From assembly GCF_026343335.1 (NCBI RefSeq), contig NZ_JAPELX010000001.1, positions 7,316,001 through 7,380,000 of the forward strand: a stretch of DNA of 64,000 nucleotides. Direction: 5' to 3'. This DNA comes from Streptomyces sp. NBC_00078 (GTDB lineage: Bacteria > Actinomycetota > Actinomycetes > Streptomycetales > Streptomycetaceae). Positions 44,214 to 53,693 of the stretch are shown piece after piece (positions within the stretch are counted from its first letter, which is position 1; every line of letters starts with the position of its first letter). The position numbers were made by a program, and so were the translations under genes. The notes beneath the pieces are model-generated. The model had not been told where the DNA came from. It worked only from the letters and a program-made list of their open reading frames with translations, and did not search any database.

Positions 44214-45257
44214 TCACCCTGCGCAGCGGCCCGTGCTCGCCCGTTCCACCAGCCGCGTCGACAGCTCGGTACGCGTGCTCTCCGGGCGGTCCCCCTGCAT
44301 CATGCGGACCAGCAGATGCAGGGCCGACGCCGCCATTTCCGCGAGCGGCTGCCGGATCGTGGTGAGGGCGGGGGTGATCCAGCGGGACTCGGGCAGATCG
44401 TCGAAGCCGACCACGCTGATGTCGTCCGGCACCCGCAGGCCCCGCTCGGCCAGTGCCCGGTACACGCCCAGCGCCATGTGGTCCGAGCAGACGAAGACAG
44501 CCGTCGGCGGCTCGCTCAGGTCGAGCAGGTCGAGCGTGCGGCGGTGCGCGACGGCCTCGTCGAAACCGGCGTGCCGGACGTATTCCGGGCGATGGCGGAC
44601 GCCCGCCGAGGCCAGCGCCGAGCGGTACCCGGCGACCCGGGCGCTGCTGCACATCTTGCGCTGGTGGCCGGCGATGACGGCGATGCGTTCGTGGCCGAGG
44701 GAGAGCAGATGCTCGGTCGCGGTGACCCCGCCCTGCCAGTTCGCCGCGCCCACCGACACCACACCCGGCGGCGGTTCGAGGATCGGGTCGATCAGGACGT
44801 ACGGGATGCGGTGCTGGTCCAGCCAGGTGTACTGCGACACCGACAGCTCGGCCAGGTTGAACAGCACCCCGGACGAGCCGCGTGCGATGAGCTTGTCCAG
44901 CCAGCCGCGCTCCGGGCGCCCGCCGCGGGTGCGGGTGAGCCCGGCCGAGACGACCACTTCAAGGCCCGCGTCGTGCGCCGCCGCCTCCACTCCCTGCAGC
45001 ACCGCCCCCGACCAGGAACTCTCCAGCGAGTGCACCACCAGGTCGACCAGCCCAGGCACCTTCGCCGCGTCGAACCGGGGCCTGCGGACGTAGCCGAGCC
45101 GGTCCAGGGCCTCGGTGACGCGGCGGCGCGTCTCCGGTGCCACGTCCTCCCGGCCGTTGACCACCTTGGAGGCGGTCGGTACGGAGACTCCCGCCTCGCG
45201 GGCCACGACCGCCAGTGTCGGCCCGGCGGCCACACTCGCACTCCCCGTGCGGACCAT
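44214..45257 (-). CDS. LacI-family transcriptional regulator (cluster regulator 1)
   Basis: A 347-residue repressor. The N-terminal HTH/hinge reads TLAVVAREAGVSVPTASKVVNGREDVAPETRRRVTEALDRLGY. The periplasmic-binding-like domain has YVLIDPILEPPPGVVSVGAANWQGG, ATEHLLSLGHERIAVIAG and DISVVGFDDLPESRWITPALTTIRQPLAEM. ATG 45257 follows GGAGAGG. It probably controls the GH43 and ABC genes upstream on the same strand; the palindrome AAGCGCTT 64 bases before its start may be autoregulatory. Confidence 0.93.
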   Translation of the reverse strand: MVRTGSASVAAGPTLAVVAREAGVSVPTASKVVNGREDVAPETRRRVTEALDRLGYVRRPRFDAAKVPGLVDLVVHSLESSWSGAVLQGVEAAAHDAGLEVVVSAGLTRTRGGRPERGWLDKLIARGSSGVLFNLAELSVSQYTWLDQHRIPYVLIDPILEPPPGVVSVGAANWQGGVTATEHLLSLGHERIAVIAGHQRKMCSSARVAGYRSALASAGVRHRPEYVRHAGFDEAVAHRRTLDLLDLSEPPTAVFVCSDHMALGVYRALAERGLRVPDDISVVGFDDLPESRWITPALTTIRQPLAEMAASALHLLVRMMQGDRPESTRTELSTRLVERASTGRCAG

Positions 45258-45310
45258 CGGGAACCACCTCTCCGGCCCGCCCGAGGGCCATGAAAAGTTT
45301 CGAGCAGCGA

Positions 45311-45330
45311 CGGAAACAGTAAGCGCTTCC
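45311..45330. promoter_or_regulatory. LacI-type operator candidate
   Basis: CGGAAACAGTAAGCGCTTCC with the palindrome AAGCGCTT at 45321-45328, upstream of the LacI gene. A related box (CGGAAACTGTAGAAAGCGG) occurs at 50343-50361 and another AGAAAGCGCCTTCT at 53318-53331. Confidence 0.5.
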
Positions 45331-45477
45331 TAGATCGCTTCCTACAGTAGGTTCACCGGATCACCTCGGGAAGAGGCCGGGCTTCGCAGGTCTGCACGGT
45401 TTCGGGCTTTCGAAACCTCGAACGTGGGCCTGGGGGCACGGCGGACGAGGGCACCAGGCCGCGCTGTGCGGCGAGGG

Positions 45478-47067
45478 CTACCAGCACACGAGGCAAAAGC
45501 CGCTGAAGTCGGCCGTGAACGCCGCGTCCACCAGGTCCACGGCGTGGATGCCGGCCATCGACCCGGTGAAACGCAGCTTGGACCCGTGGTCGTCGGAGAG
45601 CCTGCCGAAGTCCAACGGCTCCCCGACCGGCGTACGCACTCCGTCCCGCACGTACCAGAACCGCGCCTCGGCGCCGTCGACGGTCACGCCCAGCGTCACC
45701 GGAGCCCGGGCGTCGACGTCCACGACGGCCACCGTGCGCGTGTCCGCCTCGTCCCGTTCCACGAGCCGAAGCACCGTACGGCCGCCGCGCCGCCACTGCT
45801 GCCCGTGCTGCCCTTCACTCCCGGGCTCCGCCCAGGTCAGGTCCAGGCTCAGATACGACTCCCCGTTGTACCGGAGCACCAGTCCCGCGGCCTGGGTGAA
45901 GGTGGCGGGACGTGCCTCGACGGTGACCTCGGCCTCCGCCCGGTGCTCCGTGATCCGCTGGGCCAGCAGACTGTGCGCCCACCGCGACTCGGGCCCGTGC
46001 CGGCCACGCAGCCGGATGCGGCCCGGACGGCTCGTGACGTCGGCCCAGGACGGATCCGGGTGCGCGCGCAGGGTGCTCCACGGCCAGCCCAGCGGGTCGT
46101 CGGCTGCGGCGGGTCGGGGCGGCAGCGGCTCGGGGCGAGTGGACACGTCGACCTCGACCGCCGGATGAGTGCTCCCGTGCCGCAACCTCGGCCGGCCCTC
46201 CTCGTCCCACACCACCGCCTGGATCGCCGTCTCCCGGCCCAGCGTGCAGCGCGGGCCCTCCGGTGTCCGCACCGGACGGGCCGTCAGGTGGCTCAGCACC
46301 CAGTCTCCGCCCGCAGTCTGCACCAGCTCTCCGTGCCCGGCCTTCTGCAACGGCTGCGACGGGTCGTCCCGCGACGTCAGCAGGGGCCGGTCGTCGAGCT
46401 GGTAGGGGCCGGTGAGTTCACGACTGCGCGCCACCCGTACCCCGTGCTCGAAGCCGGTGCCGCCCTCGGCCAGCACCAGGTGGTACCAGCCCTCCCGCCA
46501 CAGCAGCTTCGGTCCCTCGATGAGCCGTTCGTGCTGCAGCAGCAAGTGGGTACCACCGAACGGGCTCAGGGTCTCCCGGTCCAGCTCGGTCAGGACGATC
46601 CCGGCGAACCGGCGTCCACCCGGTCGGTGGTCGTTCTGGAGGTTGAGCAGCCACAGCCGCCCCTCGTGGTGGAAGAGCGCGGGATCGAAGCCGTGGCTCG
46701 CCACCCGGCGCGGCGGCGTCCACGTCCCGCCCACCTCATCTGCCGTGCTGATGTACGTGTCCGTGTCGAAATACGGTGTCCCGACCGACCGTACGACCGA
46801 GTACGCCACCCAGAACCGCGTACCGTCCCAGCTCAGCGAGGGCGCCCAGACACCACCTGAGTCCGGCACCCCGGCCAGCGAGTCCCCGGGGGCGGCGCCG
46901 CGGACATGGCCCGCGTACTGCCAGTGGGCCAGATCCCGTGACCGGTGGATGGGGATGGTCGGGAACCACTCGAAGGAACTGGTCGCCACGTAGTACCAGT
47001 CGCCGACCCGGACCAGTGAGGGGTCGGGGGCGAAGCCACGGACAACAGGGTTGTGCAGCAAGGTCAC
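45478..47067 (-). CDS. GH43-family glycoside hydrolase (beta-xylosidase/arabinofuranosidase type)
   Basis: A 529-residue protein without a signal peptide, so it likely acts on imported oligosaccharides in the cytoplasm. The five-bladed propeller begins NPVVRGFAPDPSLVRVGDWYYV with the base Asp15. Asp128 (HGFDPALF) and the acid Glu184 (LIEGPKLL) complete the GH43 triad. A C-terminal beta-sandwich (about 330-529) is typical of GH43_11/12-like members. GTG 47067 overlaps the permease stop (GTGA), so it is translationally coupled. The exact sugar specificity is inferred only as pentose or hemicellulose type. Confidence 0.9.
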   Translation of the reverse strand: MTLLHNPVVRGFAPDPSLVRVGDWYYVATSSFEWFPTIPIHRSRDLAHWQYAGHVRGAAPGDSLAGVPDSGGVWAPSLSWDGTRFWVAYSVVRSVGTPYFDTDTYISTADEVGGTWTPPRRVASHGFDPALFHHEGRLWLLNLQNDHRPGGRRFAGIVLTELDRETLSPFGGTHLLLQHERLIEGPKLLWREGWYHLVLAEGGTGFEHGVRVARSRELTGPYQLDDRPLLTSRDDPSQPLQKAGHGELVQTAGGDWVLSHLTARPVRTPEGPRCTLGRETAIQAVVWDEEGRPRLRHGSTHPAVEVDVSTRPEPLPPRPAAADDPLGWPWSTLRAHPDPSWADVTSRPGRIRLRGRHGPESRWAHSLLAQRITEHRAEAEVTVEARPATFTQAAGLVLRYNGESYLSLDLTWAEPGSEGQHGQQWRRGGRTVLRLVERDEADTRTVAVVDVDARAPVTLGVTVDGAEARFWYVRDGVRTPVGEPLDFGRLSDDHGSKLRFTGSMAGIHAVDLVDAAFTADFSGFCLVCW

Positions 47068-47975
47068 TTGAGGGCCCCCAGCGTGACACCGGTGCGCCAG
47101 TAGCGCCGCATCGCCACCATCGTGATCGCCATCGGCACGATGGACAGCAGCGCGCCGGTCAGCACCAGGCTGGTGAGGTCGATGCCGGATTCGAGACGTT
47201 TGCCGGACCAGTTGTACAGACCCAGGTTGAGGGTCCAGTTCTCCTCGCCGCGCAGCACCGTCAGGGGCAGGAAGAAGGCGTTCCAGGTGTTCACGAAGGC
47301 GAGCAGGAACACCGTGGCACCGCCCGTCGTCATCATCCGCAGCACGATGCTGAAGAAGATGCGCAGTTCACCGGCGCCGTCGATCCGGGCCGCCTCCAGG
47401 AGCTCGTACGGGATCGTGGCCTCGGTGTAGACCTTGGCGAGGTAGACGCTGAACGGGTTGATCAGACAGGGGATCAGCATCGCCCAGGGGGTGTCGACGA
47501 TGCCGACCTTCGAGAACAGCAGATACAGCGGCAGCGTGAGCAGGGCGATCGGGACCAGGAACGAGCCGACCACGCACGCGAACACCAGGTTGCGGCCCGG
47601 GAACTCGAAGCGCGCGAGGCCGTAGCCCGTGGCGAGGGCGAGCAGCGTGCCGCCGAGGGAGCCGACACCGGCGTACAGGAACGAGTTGGCGGTCCAGCGC
47701 AGGAAGATGCCGTGCTCGTAGGTGAACACCTGGTGCAGGTTGTGCCACAGATGCCAGCCGGAGAACCACAGGCCGTTGCTCTGGTACAGGCCGACGCGGT
47801 CCTTGGTGGCGGCCATGATCAGCCACCACACGGGGAACAGGCTGTACACGCCGGCCAGCGTCAGGCCGACGAGCAGGAAGCGCTGGCCGCCGCGCGAACG
47901 GGCCGCGGGATCGGGGCGGTTGACACGGCGCACCGTGGCGTGCGCCTGCCTGGTGCCGTTGTCCTTGGTCAGCAT
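47064..47975 (-). CDS. CUT1 sugar permease (MalG-like)
   Basis: A 303-residue membrane subunit with six helices (first: FLLVGLTLAGVYSLFPVWWLIMAATK). EAA loop YELLEAARIDGAGELRIFFSIVLRMM. The C-terminus RYWRTGVTLGALK fits the family. ATG 47975 follows GGAGGCGGAC and overlaps the other permease's stop (TGATG). Confidence 0.93.
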   Translation of the reverse strand: MLTKDNGTRQAHATVRRVNRPDPAARSRGGQRFLLVGLTLAGVYSLFPVWWLIMAATKDRVGLYQSNGLWFSGWHLWHNLHQVFTYEHGIFLRWTANSFLYAGVGSLGGTLLALATGYGLARFEFPGRNLVFACVVGSFLVPIALLTLPLYLLFSKVGIVDTPWAMLIPCLINPFSVYLAKVYTEATIPYELLEAARIDGAGELRIFFSIVLRMMTTGGATVFLLAFVNTWNAFFLPLTVLRGEENWTLNLGLYNWSGKRLESGIDLTSLVLTGALLSIVPMAITMVAMRRYWRTGVTLGALK

Positions 47976-48859
47976 CAGTCCGCCTCCTTTGAAGTCAGCC
48001 GGTAGAAGAGGAAGGAGGCGACGCCGAGGATGAGGGCGAGGAGGACCGAAAGTGTCGCGGCGTAGTGGTAATTGCCTGCGTTGAACGCCTGGTTGTAGAT
48101 GATCATGATCGGGGCGAAGTCGTCGCTGACCGTCTGCGGGGTGACGTTCCTGAACAGCGCGGGCTCGTTGAAGATCTGCAGCATCTGGATGATGGAGAGC
48201 ATCCCGGTGAGCACCAACGCCCCCCGCACATAAGGAACCTTGATGCTGAGCGCGATCCGCCGCTCGGAGGCACCGTCCAGCCGCGCGGCCTCGAACAGCT
48301 CGCGCGGAACGCCCTGCAGCGCCGAGTAGATGATCACCATGTTGTAGCCCACGCCGTGCCAGGTGAGCAGGTTGCCGATGGACGGCCACACCATCGACGG
48401 CGCGAAGAAGTTCCAGTCGAAGCCGAGGTCCTTGCTCAGCGAGGTCAGCGGACCGACGTCCGGGCTGTACAGGTTGATCCACACGATCGCGGCGACCACG
48501 CCGGGGATCATGTACGGCACCAGCAGGAGGAGCCGGAACCGGCCGGCGGCCTTCGAGGTCAACGTGTCCAGGAACAGCGCCAGTACGAGGCTGACGAACA
48601 GCATCACGGGGATCTGCACGCAGGCGAACAGCACCACCCGCAGCACGGAACCCATGAACGCCGAGTCGGTCAGGCCCTGTTGGTAGTTGTCCAGCCCGGC
48701 GAAGGTCTCCGTCGAGCCGCCGAGCCCCAGCCCGGACTGCTGCTCCCGGTACAGCGACTGGTAGACCGCGTAGCCGATGGGAAGCAGATAGAGGAAGACG
48801 AAGCCGAGCTGGAAGGGCACCGTGAAGGCGGCACCCTTCCAGCGCAGTGAGCGAGTCAT
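47975..48859 (-). CDS. CUT1 sugar permease (MalF-like)
   Basis: A 294-residue membrane subunit, six helices. It starts AAFTVPFQLGFVFLYLLPIGYAVYQSLY, and the EAA loop reads RELFEAARLDGASERRIALSIKVPYV. It pairs with the MalG-like permease just behind it and with the binding protein 19 bases ahead. As with the first ABC set, no ATPase gene is in the cluster. Confidence 0.93.
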   Translation of the reverse strand: MTRSLRWKGAAFTVPFQLGFVFLYLLPIGYAVYQSLYREQQSGLGLGGSTETFAGLDNYQQGLTDSAFMGSVLRVVLFACVQIPVMLFVSLVLALFLDTLTSKAAGRFRLLLLVPYMIPGVVAAIVWINLYSPDVGPLTSLSKDLGFDWNFFAPSMVWPSIGNLLTWHGVGYNMVIIYSALQGVPRELFEAARLDGASERRIALSIKVPYVRGALVLTGMLSIIQMLQIFNEPALFRNVTPQTVSDDFAPIMIIYNQAFNAGNYHYAATLSVLLALILGVASFLFYRLTSKEAD

Positions 48860-48878
48860 CAGTGGTTGCCCTCAGCCT

Positions 48879-50213
48879 CTAGCTCTTGACGCTGATGCCG
48901 CGGGACTTCAGGTCCTTGACCGTCCACGCCTGCATGTGCGCCAGCAGATCGGTGACCTTCTCCTGCTTGTCGACCACCTTGGCCCAGCGCGCCTGCATCT
49001 CGGTGAACATCGCGGTCCAGTCCGGCCCGAAGGTCCAGTCCGTGGTGATGGTGTTCAGGCTGTCGGTGACCACCTTCTGGGCGGGCCCGTAGTTCTTGCC
49101 GAGCAGCTTTTCGGAGGTCGCCGCACCGACGTACGCGCTGCTGTCGGCCAGCGCCGGCATCACGCCGTTGCCGGTGGTCGGGCTCGCCATCGTCTTGACC
49201 GCACCGGTGTCGGTGGACATCCACAGGGCCGCCTCGGCGGCCTGCCGCTGGTTCTCGCACTGCTTGGTCACCAGCGTCACACTGCCGGTCAGGTTGGTAC
49301 CGGCCGGCGTCTTGGCCGCCTCGCCCCGGAACGTCGGCCACGGCGAAAGAGCCCACTGGCCGAAGGACTTGGTGAAGTTCTGCACCATGCTGGCCATCTG
49401 CCAGGTGGAGATCTGCCGGGTCGCCGTGCCACCGTCCTCGTAGTTGCGCTGCACGGCCGCGTAGTCGGCGAAGGACAGCTTGGAGTTCAGGTCGTTGTCG
49501 ATGATCTCCTGGATCACCTTCGCGGCCTTCAGCGTGCCGGCGTCCTGGAAGTCCACCTTCCAGGAGTTGCCGTCGATCGCGTACCAGTGCGCCCCGGCCT
49601 GCATGGCGAGCACCTCCAGGGTGCTCGGGTCCTCGCCGGCGTAGTTGGTGATCTTGATGCCGTGCTTCTTCAGAACCTTGCCCGCGGCGATGACGTCGTC
49701 CCAGGTGGTGGGGGCTTTGATGCCGTACTTGTCGAAGATGTCGGTGCGGTAGATCGTGAAGTTGGGCGCGGAGCTGGTCGGGACGCCGTAGAGCTTGCCC
49801 TGTACCTGCGCGCTCGCCCAGGCGCCCGCGTTGAACTTGTCCCTGCTCGATCCCACGTACTGCGTGATGTCGGCGAGCGCGCCCTGCGAGACCCAGCTCG
49901 TCACGTACTCGGCGGTGTTCTGCACCAGGCAGGGCGCGTTGCCCGCCTTGACCGCGTTGGTCAGCTGCTTCTGCATGGTCAGCTGGTCGGTGACCTTGGT
50001 GTACTTGAGCTTGACGTCCTTGTGCGAGGCGTTGAACGCCTTGACGACGGCATCCTGGCCGTTGGCCCAGCCCCAGAAGGGGAGGGTGACCGGGCCCGAC
50101 GACTTGGCGCCGTCCCCGGAGTCCGATCCGCCGCAGGCGGAGAGCAGACCACTGAGTGCGAGTCCCGCGACAGCGGCGTGGGCGAACCTTCTCCGGGGGA
50201 TGGTGAAGTTCAT
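48879..50213 (-). CDS. Extracellular sugar-binding lipoprotein of the GH43 cluster
   Basis: A 444-residue binding protein with PRRRF near the start and lipobox LLSAC. N-lobe VTLPFWGWANGQDAVVKAFNASHKDVKLKYTKV, then PCLVQNTAEYVTSWVSQGALADITQYVG and AAKTPAGTNLTGSVTLVTKQCENQRQAAEAALWMST. It should capture the oligosaccharide released by the secreted enzymes. ATG 50213 has AAGGAA upstream. It is the first gene of a minus-strand operon with two permeases and GH43. Confidence 0.92.
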   Translation of the reverse strand: MNFTIPRRRFAHAAVAGLALSGLLSACGGSDSGDGAKSSGPVTLPFWGWANGQDAVVKAFNASHKDVKLKYTKVTDQLTMQKQLTNAVKAGNAPCLVQNTAEYVTSWVSQGALADITQYVGSSRDKFNAGAWASAQVQGKLYGVPTSSAPNFTIYRTDIFDKYGIKAPTTWDDVIAAGKVLKKHGIKITNYAGEDPSTLEVLAMQAGAHWYAIDGNSWKVDFQDAGTLKAAKVIQEIIDNDLNSKLSFADYAAVQRNYEDGGTATRQISTWQMASMVQNFTKSFGQWALSPWPTFRGEAAKTPAGTNLTGSVTLVTKQCENQRQAAEAALWMSTDTGAVKTMASPTTGNGVMPALADSSAYVGAATSEKLLGKNYGPAQKVVTDSLNTITTDWTFGPDWTAMFTEMQARWAKVVDKQEKVTDLLAHMQAWTVKDLKSRGISVKS

Positions 50214-50607
50214 CTGACCGTGTTCCTTCGGAAGTCGGGCGTCTGGGAACGAGTGGACGGCGGCTCGGTGCAGGCCGGGAACGGCGGCCGGGGACGGCGG
50301 CCGGGATTCCAGTCACTCGCGGTTGAGGGGGCGTCAGCCAAGCGGAAACTGTAGAAAGCGGTTGCCGTGAAGGTAGGCCGACAGGTCTCGCCCTAGCAAG
50401 AGGTGTGCGGCAATTTATTGCGGCAGGTGGGGAAAACCGCTGATAAGAGACGGTAACCGGTTACGAAACGATTGCACTCGCCGCTGATGTGCTGCGGTGC
50501 ACGAAGCGCCTGGGCGGTGCGTGAGCGCCTTGCCTGGAAGGTACGTGCGTGCGTGCCTGGCGGGTGCGTCGGTTGTCTGGAAGGTGCGCCGGTGTCCGGA
50601 CGGTGTG
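50214..50607. promoter_or_regulatory. Regulatory gap between the second LacI gene and the binding-protein gene
   Basis: No CDS. It contains CGGAAACTGTAGAAAGCGG at 50343-50361 and the perfect 12-base palindrome GTAACCGGTTAC at 50453-50464, both LacI-operator-like, upstream of the binding-protein operon. The stretch 50510-50630 has a repeated GGTGTGT/GCGTCTGG-like pattern. Its promoter presumably lies between the two boxes. Confidence 0.5.
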
Positions 50608-51693
50608 TCAGCGTCTGGACGGCGGCTGCACGGAGTTGCGGACGACGACATGGGTGCCCAGTACGAGGTGGTCGCCGTCGCTGCCCTTACGGCGGCCCGA
50701 ACCGCCCTCGCGCCGGTCGGCCACCGCACGCAGGGCCACCCGGCCCATCTCCTCGTACGGCACGTGCACGGTGGTCAGCTGGGGTGTGAGCTGGGAGGCG
50801 AGCGGGATGTCGTCGTAGCCGACGATCGACACGTCCTCCGGCACCCGCAGTCCGGCCACGCGCAGGGCCTGCATGGCGCCGGCGGCGACCACGTCCGTGC
50901 CCGCGAGCACCGCCGTGAAGTCCGGGGTCTCGTGCAGGGCCGCCTCGACGGCGCTGTACCCGTGCTCGTCGTCGTAGGGACCGTGGCGCACCATGCCCGG
51001 GTCGAAGGGCACGCCGTACGCCTCGAAGGCCCGCTCGGCGCCTCTCAACCGGCCCTGAGCGGTGGTGAGTTCGGCGTGGCCCGGCAGCACCAGGACCCTG
51101 CGGTGGCCGGCCGACAGCAGATGGCTGGCCATCGCGTAGGCGCCGCCCTCGTTGTCGTAGTCGACCGTCGTGGCCGGGACGTCGCCCTCCAGGGGCGGCC
51201 TGCCCACCAGGACGAGATGGGAGCCGGCCGCGTCGAGGGAACGGGCGAAGCGGGCCATCCGCAACTGGTACTCGTCGTAGTCGTAGGCACCACCGAGCAG
51301 CACCACGGCGGCCACGCCCTGCTGGCGCATGAGGTTCACCAGCGCGAGCTCCCGCTCGGGGTCGTCACCGGTGGTGCCGACCAGCGAGAGCCAGCCGCGC
51401 AGCGTGGCCGCGCCTTCGACTCCCTTGGCCACGTGGGCGAACGCGGAGCCGGTGATGTTGTTGATGAGGATGGCGACCGTCGGTGTACCACTGCCCGCGA
51501 GGGAGCGGGCATGGGCGTTGGTGACGTAGTCCAGGTCCCCGACGACCTTCATCACCCGGCGGCGCAGCTCCTCCGACACCGGGTAGTTGCCGGACAGCAC
51601 GCGCGACACGCTCGCGACGGAGACCCCTGCACGCTCCGCCACGTCGCGGATGGTGGCCCGTCCGGCGTCCCCGGACGCCTTGCGCTGACTCAC
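50608..51693 (-). CDS. LacI-family transcriptional regulator (cluster regulator 2)
   Basis: A 361-residue repressor. HTH and hinge: TIRDVAERAGVSVASVSRVLSGNYPVSEELRRRVMKVVGDLDYVTNAHARSLAG. The sensor has DVSIVGYDDIPLASQLTPQLTTVHVPYEEMGRVALRAV, and the C-terminus LGTHVVVRNS. The same C-terminal words recur in the LacI remnant at 62.3 kb. GTG 51693 follows GAAGGAG. Its likely targets are the AACCGGTT palindromes at 50453, 53484 and 53615; this is inference. Confidence 0.92.
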   Translation of the reverse strand: MSQRKASGDAGRATIRDVAERAGVSVASVSRVLSGNYPVSEELRRRVMKVVGDLDYVTNAHARSLAGSGTPTVAILINNITGSAFAHVAKGVEGAATLRGWLSLVGTTGDDPERELALVNLMRQQGVAAVVLLGGAYDYDEYQLRMARFARSLDAAGSHLVLVGRPPLEGDVPATTVDYDNEGGAYAMASHLLSAGHRRVLVLPGHAELTTAQGRLRGAERAFEAYGVPFDPGMVRHGPYDDEHGYSAVEAALHETPDFTAVLAGTDVVAAGAMQALRVAGLRVPEDVSIVGYDDIPLASQLTPQLTTVHVPYEEMGRVALRAVADRREGGSGRRKGSDGDHLVLGTHVVVRNSVQPPSRR

Positions 51694-52155
51694 CGCGGCT
51701 CCTTCACCCTCACGAATTCCCCACCGGCCGAATGGGGAGTGCGGTCGCTTGGCCTACGGCCGGAGACGGTGCCTCTCGCCCGACGGCCCCGGAACCGGAC
51801 CCCTTGCCGGTCGGCCAGAGGCCGCGCCCCTCGCCGGGTGCGGAAACCGTATCCCATTGTTTCTCCGGGGGGACGGGGTGCGTCGGTGGCGGCGGTGTGG
51901 CTGGGCGGGCGAGAGGTGGTGCGGCTGAGCGCGGCAGGGGTGGTGCGCCTGATCCGGGGAGGGCCGGTGTGGCTGAGCGCGGCAGGGTGCGGCCGGCTGG
52001 GCCGGGGAAGGGGGCAGGCCCGAGCGCGGGACGGGTGGTGCCCGTCGTCGGTGAGGGGCAGGCGGCTCCCGTCGGCGTCCAGGGACGTGCGGCGGCCGTC
52101 GACGGCGGGCCCGGCGTCGGTGTCCGCATCACGGCCGGGTAGCCGGTGCCGTCCC
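51694..52155. other. Gap upstream of the second LacI gene
   Basis: About 460 bases with no supported gene. The words CTGAGCGCGGCAGGG occur twice (51925-51940 and 51973-51988 region), a short direct repeat. Long open frames in it are low-complexity Arg/Pro/Ala translations. It holds the divergent promoter of the LacI gene and the end of the dehydrogenase gene. Confidence 0.4.
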
Positions 52156-53169
52156 TCATGCGACACGCGCAAGGTCCGAGTGCCGTACCTCGTGGGCCGG
52201 AGGCAGGCCCGCGACCAGGCGTTCCAGTTCCTCCACGACGATACGGCCGAGGCGTTCCAGCTCGTTGCCGAGTGAGCCCGCGATGTGCGGGGTGAGGATG
52301 ACGTTCGGCAGGCGGTAGAGCGGGGAGGCGGCGGGCAGCGGCTCGGGTTCGGTGACGTCGAGAATCGCGTGCAGCCGGCCGGCCACCAGCTCGTCGGTGA
52401 GCGCGCCAGGGTCGACCAGGGCGCCGCGCGAGGTGTTGATCAGAACGCCGCCGTCCCGGATCAGCGCGAGTCGGCCGGCGTCGAGCATGCGGTAGGTCTC
52501 GGGAATGTCGGGCGCGTGCAGCGAGACGATGTCGCTGTGCCGCAACAGGTCGTCCAGCGGCAGGAGTTCGGCTCCGAGGGCGGCCGCCTCGGCGGAGCTG
52601 ACATAGGGGTCGTGGAGCAGGACCGTGAAGTCGAACGGCCGGAGCAGTTCGAGCAGCCGGCGGCCGACGCGTGATGCGCCGATGACGCCGATACGGCGGC
52701 CGACGTTGCCTGTGTGCGCGGTCTCGGCGTGGCTCGGGTAGGTGTGGCTGACGCGGAAGCGCTCGCGGTGGGTGAAGGTGTCCTTTCCGGCGAGCAGGAT
52801 CATGGCGAGGGTGTACTCCGCGACCGGCAGGGCGTTGCCCGTCACCGCGCTGCAGACGGTGATCCCGCGCTCCCACAGGGCCTCGCCGACCAGTGAACGG
52901 ACCGAGCCCGCGGCGTGCAGGACGGTGCGCAGGCGGGGCGCGGCCGCCAGGGCGCCGGTGTCGAGGGCGGGGCAGCCCCACCCGGTGATCAGTACCTCGG
53001 CCAGGGCGAGCGTCTCCGCGGCCGCCGGATCGGCGAAGTCCCGTACGACGAACGAGGGGTCGAGGTCGCACGCCTGCCTCAGCCGGGCCATGAGCGGCGG
53101 AGGGAAGAGCAGCGGAAGGTGTACCGGATCCATCGCGAACACGGCCCTCGGCGGCTGGGGGTGGGGCAT
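52156..53169 (-). CDS. D-isomer-specific 2-hydroxyacid dehydrogenase
   Basis: A 337-residue NAD-dependent dehydrogenase. Rossmann segment RRIGVIGASRVGRRLLELLRPF. The catalytic Arg is in INTSRGALVDPGAL, Glu in DVTEPEPLPAASPLY, and His in ILTPHIAG. ATG 53169 follows CAGGAGA. It could reduce a keto acid from sugar-acid breakdown, consistent with the uronic-polymer enzymes nearby, but the substrate is not shown. An operator-like box lies at 53318-53331, about 150 bases upstream. Confidence 0.92.
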   Translation of the reverse strand: MPHPQPPRAVFAMDPVHLPLLFPPPLMARLRQACDLDPSFVVRDFADPAAAETLALAEVLITGWGCPALDTGALAAAPRLRTVLHAAGSVRSLVGEALWERGITVCSAVTGNALPVAEYTLAMILLAGKDTFTHRERFRVSHTYPSHAETAHTGNVGRRIGVIGASRVGRRLLELLRPFDFTVLLHDPYVSSAEAAALGAELLPLDDLLRHSDIVSLHAPDIPETYRMLDAGRLALIRDGGVLINTSRGALVDPGALTDELVAGRLHAILDVTEPEPLPAASPLYRLPNVILTPHIAGSLGNELERLGRIVVEELERLVAGLPPAHEVRHSDLARVA

Positions 53170-53317
53170 GGCTCTCCTGACTCGCTGGACGACAGGGCGG
53201 ATGACTGGTGGACGGCTGGGGGTGACTCGTGGATGTCGGGGTGGACAGCTGGTGGGTGACACGAGTGTGGCGCAGGTGTGGCACAGGGACGGGTGCCCGC
53301 GCCCGGGAAACATTTTC

Positions 53318-53331
53318 AGAAAGCGCCTTCT
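53318..53331. promoter_or_regulatory. LacI-type operator candidate, dehydrogenase promoter
   Basis: AGAAAGCGCCTTCT, an imperfect palindrome with a central GCGC, upstream of the minus-strand dehydrogenase gene. Confidence 0.45.
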
Positions 53332-53483
53332 ACCGTAGATCTGTCGAGAAGCGGCGGTCAATCCGGTGGAGTGAGAGGCGTGAGGTCGGTCCGCGATGAG
53401 GATTGCGGACCTTGATCCCGCTCTGAGCCGAAATCGTTTACTGCGGTTTCCGGGCCAGGGTCGCGCCCTGAGCCCGACCTTGG

Positions 53484-53623
53484 CAACCGGTTGGCCTTCT
53501 GACCGGCACCGTGGCCACTGGTGCCCCTGCGCCCGGTGCAAGCACAGTTTTCGAAAACTCGTCATGTCTCTTGACGTGCCGCGCTCTCCGGCGGAAGCTC
53601 CCTGCACTGCGTAGCAACCGGTT
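53484..53623. promoter_or_regulatory. Cluster of palindromes upstream of the enzyme genes
   Basis: CAACCGGTTG at 53484-53493 and CAACCGGTTT from 53615, with the perfect 14-base palindrome AGTTTTCGAAAACT at 53546-53559 between them. Two carry the AACCGGTT core also present at 50455-50462. Confidence 0.5.
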
Positions 53624-53693
53624 TCCGAAACATTCGCACACCGCATCCGTCCCGCCGTGTGCCCGGTTCCCGTCATCCATCTCGACGAAGAGA

